A program made the translations under genes and the position numbers. From the NCBI GenBank assembly GCA_032164245.1, contig JAVMKO010000001.1, forward strand, positions 81,837,892 through 81,901,891: 64,000 nucleotides of DNA, in the 5' to 3' direction. Positions 56,791 to 64,000 of this stretch are shown piece after piece. Below the pieces are notes generated by a model that saw only the letters and a program-made list of their open reading frames with translations, did not search any database and was not told the origin of the DNA. Source of the DNA: Sternotherus odoratus (lineage: Eukaryota > Chordata > Testudines > Kinosternidae). Numbering within the stretch: position 1 is the first letter of the stretch; each line of letters opens with the position of its first letter.

Positions 56791-57350
56791 GTTCTTTGAG
56801 TAGATGTGGTCTTGTATTCCATGTAGAAGTGACAGAGTCCTGTGGCACCTTAAAGACTAGCTAAAGTATTGAAGCATAAGCTTTCGTGGGCTAATATCCA
56901 CTTCGTCGGATGCACTCACGAATTAGCCCATGAAAGCTTATGCTTCAATACTTTAGTTAGTCTTTTAGGTGCCACAGGACTCTTTGTCACTTCTACAATT
57001 CCAGACTAACACAGCTACCTCTCTGATTCTATTCCATGTAGGGGTGTGCATGCTCACTGCACTGAAGCCGGAGAACTTTGCCAACAGTACCTGTAGGGGC
57101 AGTGCTTGTGCCCTGTGGTCCTAGCTTCTACCCTGGCTATATAAGGGTGGCAGCGCCCCAACCCACCTCAGTTCCTTCTCCTCACCCATGGCTAGAGTCA
57201 GAGCTATGTGTGGTGTTTCACCTTACCTTTTCAGTGTCAGGTTTTCTGAGTTTTTCCTCTAGAATAGTAGTTATTAGTCCCTTAGGTTTAGTTGAGTGTT
57301 AGTAAATCATTAGAGTAGTTGGTTTCCTTGTGTGTTGTCCTCACCAGGTT
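56790..57350. mobile_element. Inserted element with promoter-like TATATAAGG word, possibly a DIRS terminal region
   Basis: The stretch from GTTCTTTGAGTAGATGTGGT through ATTCCATGTAG and then, past a later Penelope insertion, GGGGTGTGCATGCTCACTGC, CTGAAGCCGGAGAACTTTGC, GTACCTGTAGGGGCAGTGCT, CTGGCTATATAAGGGTGGCA and CCTCAGTTCCTTCTCCTC is a known dispersed sauropsid sequence. Related wording (AGCCCTACGGGTACTGCTAG, CTGAGGTGGGTTGG) occurs inverted at 59860-60060 beside a tyrosine-recombinase relic, which suggests terminal regions of one DIRS-like family. Confidence 0.5.
56827..57029. mobile_element. Penelope-like head-to-head inverted 3' copies with exact target-site duplication
   Basis: The left half (about 56827-56914) is antisense and carries TCCTGTGGCACCTTAAAGAC and GCATAAGCTTTCGTGGGCTA. 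The right half (about 56915-57029) is sense, with AATTAGCCCATGAAAGCTTA, AGGTGCCACAGGACTCTTTG and CCAGACTAACACAGCTACCT. The halves overlap in content by about 80 bp, making a long palindrome. Perfect 12-bp repeats TATTCCATGTAG flank it (56815-56826 and 57030-57041). A minus-strand hammerhead-like segment spans 56874-56913. Confidence 0.88.
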
Positions 57351-57379
57351 CAAACATTGTCCATTTTGTTCCCTTCCTG

Positions 57380-57445
57380 GCCTTCCATACTATTTTGCAA
57401 CCCCGATGTGACCCTTGGGCCAAAAAGATTGCCCACATCTGGTCT
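57380..57445. mobile_element. hAT-type MITE end fragment
   Basis: GGCCTTCCATACTATTTTGC, then CGATGTGACCCTTGGGCCAA and AAAGATTGCCCACATCTGG. This is a diverged copy of the right end of the complete element at 60193-60795. Confidence 0.65.
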
Positions 57446-57535
57446 AAGTTTACTTAAGTCCTGCCACAATGCAGTGGGCTGGACTGATGACTTCTCAAGG
57501 TCCCTTCTAACCCTACATTTCTATGATTCTGGTTT
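57446..57535 (+). mobile_element. CR1 LINE 3' end
   Basis: GTGGGCTGGACTGATGACTT, TCAAGGTCCCTTCTAACCCT and ACATTTCTATGATTCT form a CR1 tail. It is plausibly the 3' end of the same CR1 that begins at 56055, separated from it by nested insertions. Confidence 0.85.
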
Positions 57536-58984
57536 GTCTCATTAGCAATTGCAATACTGTTAATAGCTGAAATTCATGGATTTGTAATTAACAATGGTTT
57601 AAATGAGAGCAGAAGTGGGCGCTCAGTTCACATGTTGGCCAGGGTGAAGTGAATGAAATGTGCAAAAATGTTAAAACAACCAGCATTGGTCTGCAACCCT
57701 GCTGACCAGTAGGAGCTGGGAGTGCTGTGCACTGTGGAAGATCAGGGTTAGTTCTGGTTCTTTGCACCGGGGTGGGAGTAGGCACCATGAGAGACCTGGT
57801 TTTGAGTTCCAGGTAGTTAATGTAGTAGATGGCAGCACAATCCACTGCTGTGCAGATAACCTGGGTTTATTTCTAGTGTGACACACAGCCCTGGCAGCCT
57901 GGGAATTCAGGAGCCTCTATCCTCTGAGTCACCTATTCAGACTCATCACCATTGTGTCTGAGCACCTAACATCATCTGCATTTTATTAAGGGAGAAATTG
58001 AGGCACACTGAATAACTACACTTCTATCTTATGAAGTTTCTTCCAGAAAGCACATTGTAACTGCTGAGTACTTGCAGTAGGGATTTTCTATCCTTCCCTG
58101 AGGCCCAGGCAATGCCGTGTTGTTACAGGGAGGAAAAACAAATGTTTTACTTGTTACTTTTCATTGTGCACCAAGTGATTTTGGTGCCTTAAAATTACTT
58201 GACTTAGCGCAGCAGTAACAGCAGCTAGAGAGCAAGCTCAGTGGCATGGATTTAAGGAAGAATTGTGACTGGTAAATCTCAGTGCCAGTGTGGCTCAGCA
58301 TATCTGAATGTCCAGTGAGAAAGGTATGAACTTTTCAGGAGTGGTCTATCAGGACAGTATCTGAGAAATTTTGCAGCTTTGGCAGAGAAACAATCGGTGA
58401 CTCCTCTCTGCTCCCTTTTTCCCTGTTAGTGCTGCTTCTCTTAACACATTCACAGCTTGGAGCAGTAATGTGGGGCTTCCTGAGCACCCCCTCACTCCTA
58501 CCCTTCACAGGAAGCAGGAGGCTTTTCCTCAGGTGACTCATTGAAACAAACCAGTCTGACCAGGACTCATGGTTGTTTGAATCTTCAGCTGTGGGTGGTT
58601 GCAAGCCTCCTTCTCCTTCTCTCCCCCTTTTGTGTGTCAGGTCTGATCTCCTCAGCATAATCTCTGAGAGACTCAAAGCCCTTGCCTGGAGTGGTTTTCC
58701 AAAAATACTGTGAAGGGTGAAATCGGGTAGACAGCATTGAATGAGGGAGGGGGGAGGCGAGGAGGAGTGAATGTGACGCTGGGGAAGAAATCCCTCAAGG
58801 ATAGAATGGCAACCCAGAGGTCAGCTCTGTCCTCTGGCCTGAAGCATCAGCTAATGTTTTCGTTCAGTCTGGAGCAGACACAGAAATGAATCTCAGTGAT
58901 GTGTGGGTGGGGGGAACCGTTTAACCCTTTCCAAACCAGTGTCATTAATGAAAACTACGGATCTAAGGATTTCCTGTCAGATTC

Positions 58985-59720
58985 AGCCTTAGAGCATCTC
59001 ATTGTAAAGTGCCAGCATGTACTGGAAATGGAGAGCCAGCCCCTTTGTGGGACCTGAACACATTTTTAGCAGCTCTAATGGGGCCTCCATTTGAGCCCCT
59101 TACTTCCTGCCTGGTGTCCCTCCTGTCTCAGAAGACTGCATTCTTGATAGTCATTACCTCTGCCAGGAGGGGGTGTGAGTTGCTGGGCCTCCTTACACAT
59201 AGTTCTCCAGGGGCAAGGTTATGCTTCGGCCATACCCGAAGTTTGTATCCAAGATGGTCTCTCAGTTTCACTTGAACCAGGTGATATATTTGCCTGTATT
59301 TTCCCCTAAGCTACATTCCTCCCCAGAAGAGCAATGCCTCTGTACACTAGACATCAGACGCTCTCTAGCTTTCTACTGAACAGGACAGAATAGCTTTGTG
59401 CTTTGCCTTGCCTGTTTCATATTGTATGTGGACCGCATGAAGGGACGAGGTCACTGTGCAGACCATCTCTAGATGGATAAACATCGTCTATCAAAACTGC
59501 ATATAAGAGAGTATCAGAGTCACCTCCTTTACAGATACGGGTGCATTTGACAACAGCACAGGCAACATCGTGACATTCCTCAATGACATGTCCCTATTGG
59601 ACATTTGTAGGGCGACCATGGGATTCGTTCATGCATTCTTTTAGAGACCATTATGATCATTGCTTCTTCCAGAGTGGATACTAACGTCAGAAGAGCGGTC
59701 CTGCAATCTTCATTCAGGTG
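58985..59720 (+). mobile_element. DIRS-like tyrosine recombinase relic
   Basis: The frame at 59009-59275 has LMGPPFEPLTSCLVSLLSQK followed by TAFLIVITSARRGCELLGLL. This matches the DIRS recombinase block usually read KTAFLVAITSARR.SEL, which carries the first catalytic arginine. Downstream pieces in shifted frames (a LHSSPEEQ-like segment near 59320, a CPYWTFVGRPWDSF-like segment near 59595-59640, and DHYDHC near 59650) parallel the C-terminal catalytic region and the SPHTFIRHY box. The box is disrupted, so the enzyme is dead. DIRS elements integrate by recombination rather than by a DDE integrase. Confidence 0.7.
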
Positions 59721-60066
59721 GACTCCAAGCTGAGCCTCCGGTTGTGTGTACTGCTCACTAGTCACCTTCTTGGAATACACATCTGCATCTACTTGAAGAA
59801 GAAGAAATGGTTCCTTACTATAACTGGTTCTTGGAGTTGTGATGCAGACATGTATTCCACAACCCACCTTACCATCCCTTCTGCATCTGAGTCTTTCACT
59901 GGACATAGGATAAGAAGGGACTGAGGTGGGTTGGGCTGTGCATGCTGCAGCCCTACGGGTACTGCTAGGCAAAAGTCTCTGGCTCCAGCGTGCACATACA
60001 GCTACTTGGAATCTGCATCACCTCTTGAACCACAGTTGCAGTAAAGGAACCATTTCTTCTTCTTTT
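59721..60066. repeat. DIRS-like terminal foldback region
   Basis: The arm GAAGAAGAAGAAATGGTTCC, extending to GGTTC at 59830 (59795-59830), is inverted at about 60027-60065 as GAACCACAGTTGCAGTAAAG with AACCATTTCTTCTTCTT. An outer pair of ATCTGCAT words lies nearby. A foldback 3' of the recombinase relic fits the inverted terminal organisation of DIRS elements. Confidence 0.6.
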
Positions 60067-60192
60067 CCACTAAATACACACCTACTATGGTGAACACTTT
60101 TGGCGTTCACAACTGAGGAAGATAGGAGTCATACTCCTGATGAGGGCAGTTCAGTGGGGAAACAGTATGATAGAGAAAACTAACCTATAGGT

Positions 60193-60795
60193 CAGGGGTG
60201 GGCAAACTATGGCCCACAGGTCACATCCAGCTCGTGGGCCCTTCCTGCCCAGCCCCTGACCTTGTTGGGGAGGCTCTCCCCGACCCCTCCCCCCACTGTC
60301 CCTCTGCAGCCATGCCGCCACATGGACAGCACTCTGGGACGGGGGGCTGCACACAGTGTATTGGGCTCTGGCTGCTGCTGTGAGCGGTGTGGTAAGGGGG
60401 GCCAGAGCCGGAGGGTTGGATAAGGGGCAGGGAGTCCCAGAGGGAAGTTGGGACAGGGATCGGGGGCAGTTGGATAGAGCGGAGATTCTGGGGGAAAGGG
60501 GGTTGGATGGGATGTGGGAGTTCCAGGGCTCTGTAAGGGAGCGGGGGTGTGGATAGTGGTCGGGGCAGTCAGGGGAAAGGGAGGGTTGGATAGGGGATGG
60601 GGTCCTGAAGGGGTGGAGGAGGGGGAGTTGGATGGGTCGGAGGTTCTGAGGGGGACAATTGGGGCAGGAAGTGGGTGGTGGTCGGATAAGGGGTGGGGCC
60701 AGGCTGTTTGGGGAGGCACAGCCTTCCCTACCTGGCCCTCCATACAATTTTGAACCCTGATGTGGCCCTCAGGCCAAAAGGTTTGCCCACCCCTG
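60193..60795. mobile_element. hAT-type non-autonomous DNA transposon
   Basis: The ends CAGGGGTGGGCAAACTATGG and AAAAGGTTTGCCCACCCCTG are inverted repeats over 15 bp. The flanking 8-bp sequences CTATAGGT (60185-60192) and CAATAGGT (60796-60803) differ at one base. The interior (60400-60720) is a G-rich, loosely tandem tract with GGGGCAG, GTTGGAT and TTCTGGGGG words. The overlapping frames at 60151-60747 and 60207-60743 on the minus strand come from it. Confidence 0.93.
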
Positions 60796-63700
60796 CAATA
60801 GGTCTTGATTCAATGAGGAACGCATGAGTTGAAAACAAAGAAAAGTATAGATGCTGGCCAAAGGCCTTCCATCTTGCTCTGCATGCATTAGACATCCCTA
60901 TGGTGGGACCCCTAACCTTTAGGATGTCAAGACACTGATCTTCTTCCCCGCCCTGGACATGTTCCTTGTACTTGACTCAGTTCCCACCATCTCCGATATC
61001 GGTGTGAAGATGTAGAATAAAAGCTGTCACCCACAGTAGTACAGGTAGAGACTGCGCTTTATTTCCTGGTCCTGAGGGTCGAGGTTGCAAAAGGTCATAC
61101 TCCTCCCTGTCATGGGGTGGGAGGGGTGTGGGGGGGGGGCAGTATCTGCTGATTCTAGTGGATACTGTTACAGGAGGCACCAGCATTATCTTGATACCTT
61201 GCATCAGTAATATGCTTTTTAGAGTGACCTTTAACTGGGAACTGTGTGTTCAGTGCAGCTTGAGTAACAGAATTTGTCCAAAATGGATACCCTAGAACTC
61301 TAGGACTAGAATCCTCTGTCGTAAGCCAATGGTAGCCAGACATCTGTCAACAGCTATGGTGCTGCCTTTCTTGCTTGGGGACGTAGTTTGTGCTGCACAA
61401 GAATTGTGTCTGCACACTTGAATGCATAGGGACTCGTGTGGTATTATTCTAGTGGAAGGCAGTGGTGACTGACTGTCAGTTGTCCGGCTGAGACATCTTT
61501 GAGGCTTTTATTTAAGTTACAGGGAAAGTCAGCACTAAGGTCTATATGAAACTAGGTGAACCTGTAACTTTTAAAATCCATTTTCATATGGATTCTATCC
61601 ACAAGTGCCAGTTCAATGAAACTGAGATACTACTTACCCTGGTTCTAAGCTAAGCAACCATCTGTAGAACTCACTCTCTTGTAGTGCAAGAGTTCATTAC
61701 CTCGCTGGCAGGTTTCAGGCTGCTGTAGTTACCAAGAAACAATATTTTTGTATGAAGTTTCCTATTGCTCTGGTTTCTAAGACGGTTGTAGTCTGCATAC
61801 CCTGCTGTCTATGTGGCTTCCTTATTTGGATCTAGCCTGTTAGAAAACTTCCAGGTTCCTCTGAGCAAGGGGTTTGCACTAGCATGGCTAGTTGAGAGTA
61901 ATCTAGTGTCTCTTCAGTTGATGATAAGATGTAGCCCTCCAAGTATTAAATCCCTTTCAGTTCTGTCATCCTGTTTTTAAAAGGTGGCATTCTATTTTGA
62001 CTGAATGTGGGAGATTCCAACTGAGTCACTTCAGGCCTGGGAACTCCTATTATTTCACAGGTAGGAAGTCGGTTTGTTAGTTGTTTTGATTGTGTGAGGA
62101 GCTTTGGTCATTAATGGCTAACCCATCTTTTCCTGGATTAAGTAGGGAGAGGGGGTGATGTGAATTATGTGGATTCCTTTTGTGAGCGTTGATGGGGCAG
62201 GCGCTACACACAGTGTTCTCCAAGGGGAGGGAGAGCTCTGTTATGCTGTGGTAGAAGGTAGAAGGTGGTTGAGTCTTACATTATTTCTCCCTTTTGTTGT
62301 CATCTGGCCAGTTCTGGAGAACTCACATTTACGATTTTTATGGTTTTCATTTTTAGGCCAGTTAAAACTCCCCCCCCCCCTTCCTCCCCCCCCCCCCCGG
62401 ACGTTCTAAAGAGGGAGCCCAGGCAGTGCCAGTTGGAACAAAACCCAAGGGAGGGGCACTACTAAACTGCCAGTGTGTCAAAAGGCAATCACTCAAATTT
62501 ATCACAAGTACTGCAATTTTGGCCTCTGCGGCAAGAACTCTCACAAAAAGCTCCTGTCTTCATGCCTTTTGGGTGGGAAACAAAATGAGACACCCACCCT
62601 CTCCCACGGGTGCCTAAGCTGCAAGCCAGAAGAAGAATAGGAGTCGTCTTCCCAGCTGACTGCTGTTAATATTGCTGTGCTCTGTACAGGCCTTATTATT
62701 AACCAAAGCCCCATTGTGCTACCATCGGATGGCTTACCCCTTAAGAGCTAGAGGCCTGGGGTCAGCCAACCCTGATTACTAACGAAACATACCTGAGCAG
62801 GAATCACTTGATTTCCCTATAAGAGCAGGAGGAGGCTGCAGAGAGAGTTCTCAGGGAGAAGAGAGGCTGCTAGGAGCGAATAGGCTCCCACAGGGAAACC
62901 TAAAACTTGGAAAGGCCTTGGAGAATGGATGTACTTGAAAACTTTATTATGAATGTTTGATAAATTAGTAAAGCAGAACTTGATAAGAATGGGAATGGAT
63001 GGAAGTGTTTGAATTACTGAGGCAGTCCCCTGAAGGGGGAAAGTGAGGCAGAGAGTGGGCACCCAGGAGAAGGTCACTTGTTTACAACTTAAAAAAAATA
63101 TAATGGGGGAGTTGGTAACAACCCCTATAATTAAATTGCCTAATATTTTCCATGATAAAAACTCACTCTTCCATTGTTTCCTGAAAGCTGTTGATATTTG
63201 GCAGGAGGAACACACTCCTGCTACGGACATGACTTTTCTTTATCCTGAGAGATTCTGTTCAATCTTTTGCTGAGATGTAAACTGTTAAAATTAACCATTT
63301 CACTACTCTACTTTTAATTCCTCAGGATCATTTTGCCAGCATGAAAAAATAATGAAACACACAAACATCCTAAGGCTGGGCTCATGGCAGTACCACAGCA
63401 GCAAGAAGACACTAGTCGGAAGAGTTGGGTAGAAGAGCCAGGCTGGGCTCCCCAGATCTGGCTCACGGCCCCAGTGGCTCATACCCTTCTCTGAGGGCAC
63501 CACATGAGGCAGGAACTAGCTAGGCTCTTTTCTCCTCTCCCACCACCAGCCCTTCACCTGGTCCCAGATACAAAATGGGGCTGGAGCTCCTCCCAACATC
63601 CCACAGGGGAAGGAGAAAAAGACAGGCCAGGTTCCCTCCAGCCTAGCAGCCAGTCCCCCCACCTCTGGAGATACAGTGAGCAGGCATTCCCAAGTGGGAA

Positions 63701-63814
63701 AGAGAGGAGCGGGCCAGGCTGCGACACCCAGTGCTTGACCTAGCAGTCCATCCTCCCTCTGGGAGAGCAGCCTTCTGCTGCTGCCAACTAATGTAGTTAG
63801 GTAAAAAGGTGGAC

Positions 63815-63980
63815 ATTACCATACATAATGTTTTTATGTTTTCTGTGTTTACACATATCTTACCTACTGTGTGTTCCATTCTTTGCATCTGATGAAGTGG
63901 GCTATAGCCCACAAAACCTTATGCTGAAATAAATTGGTTAGTCTCTAAGGTACCACAAGTACTCCTCGTTTTCTTTAGCT
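63815..63980 (+). mobile_element. Penelope-like element 3' end
   Basis: CTACTGTGTGTTCCATTCTT, GCATCTGATGAAGTGGGCTA, TAGCCCACAAAACCTTATGC, GGTTAGTCTCTAAGGTACCA and CAAGTACTCCTCGTTTTCTT. It is close to the copy at 51195-51390. The final CAGACTAACACGGCTAC block is missing here. A hammerhead-like segment spans 63885-63924, with an intact CTGATGA core but GAAA changed to AAAA. Confidence 0.78.
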
Positions 63981-64000
63981 ATTTAGTGTATGCTTCCCTC

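Larger units (their letters stand above)
54988..64000 (+). other. RBFOX2: RBFOX2 intron 3, 5' part
   Basis: The intron begins GTAAGTTACT. The next known exon (54 nt, encoding part of the RRM in RBFOX genes) is not found before the end of the window. The stretches at 54988-55530, 57540-58980 and 60800-63810 contain no exon or repeat that I can identify, apart from simple C runs near 62370-62398. Confidence 0.88.

Noticed and set aside
60151..60747. Two overlapping minus-strand frames of 178 and 198 codons
   Set aside because: Both run through the G-rich interior of a hAT element and are proline/serine low-complexity artefacts.

Overview
This is vertebrate nuclear DNA, most likely from a turtle (a crocodilian is the second choice). 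It has a split protein-coding gene with GT-AG introns, no compact bacterial-type ORFs, and a dense load of sauropsid repeats: CR1 LINEs with the ATTCTATGATTCT tail, many short hAT and Harbinger-type DNA elements, MIR-like SINEs, Penelope-like retroelements and a DIRS-like element. The species assignment is an inference from repeat content; no database was searched.

The only convincing gene is RBFOX2 (RNA-binding Fox-1 homolog 2, a splicing regulator), 5' part only, on the + strand. Coding exon 1 (9540-9566, MEKKKMVTQ) follows a purine-rich GC-rich 5' UTR/promoter zone. A 34.8-kb intron leads to exon 2 (44411-44635, 75 codons), then a 10.2-kb intron to exon 3 (54841-54987, 49 codons, start of the RRM). 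Intron 3 runs off the window. All three junctions are phase 0, and together they give residues 1-133. The rest of the RRM and the C-terminal domain lie beyond 64000.

Upstream (1-9100) is repeat-rich: a GC-rich LTR-like repeat, a decayed APE/RT LINE (about 2790-6470) split by a 1.1-kb inverted-repeat element, a MIR-like SINE, a CR1 tail, and a pogo-type element (7592-8580) whose centre is a GC-rich minisatellite. Intron 1 holds a three-hairpin MITE, a nearly perfect 178-bp tandem duplication, a 1.5-kb CR1 with recognisable reverse transcriptase, a 7SL-RNA-derived insertion with target-site duplications, a Penelope-like element with GIY-YIG-end coding sequence, a 1.5-kb element filled with two minisatellites, and hAT elements with perfect 8-bp duplications. 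Introns 2 and 3 hold more hAT and Penelope copies, a nested CR1/Penelope cluster and a DIRS tyrosine-recombinase relic.

The most interesting signals are (1) the 7SL-headed SINE-like insertion at 31450-31682, outside the mammalian groups known for such SINEs; (2) minimal hammerhead-ribozyme architecture in the Penelope-like copies, with a palindromic stem III that implies cleavage as dimers; (3) a Penelope head-to-head inverted copy inserted with an exact target-site duplication; and (4) minisatellites grown inside transposons within and just upstream of RBFOX2.
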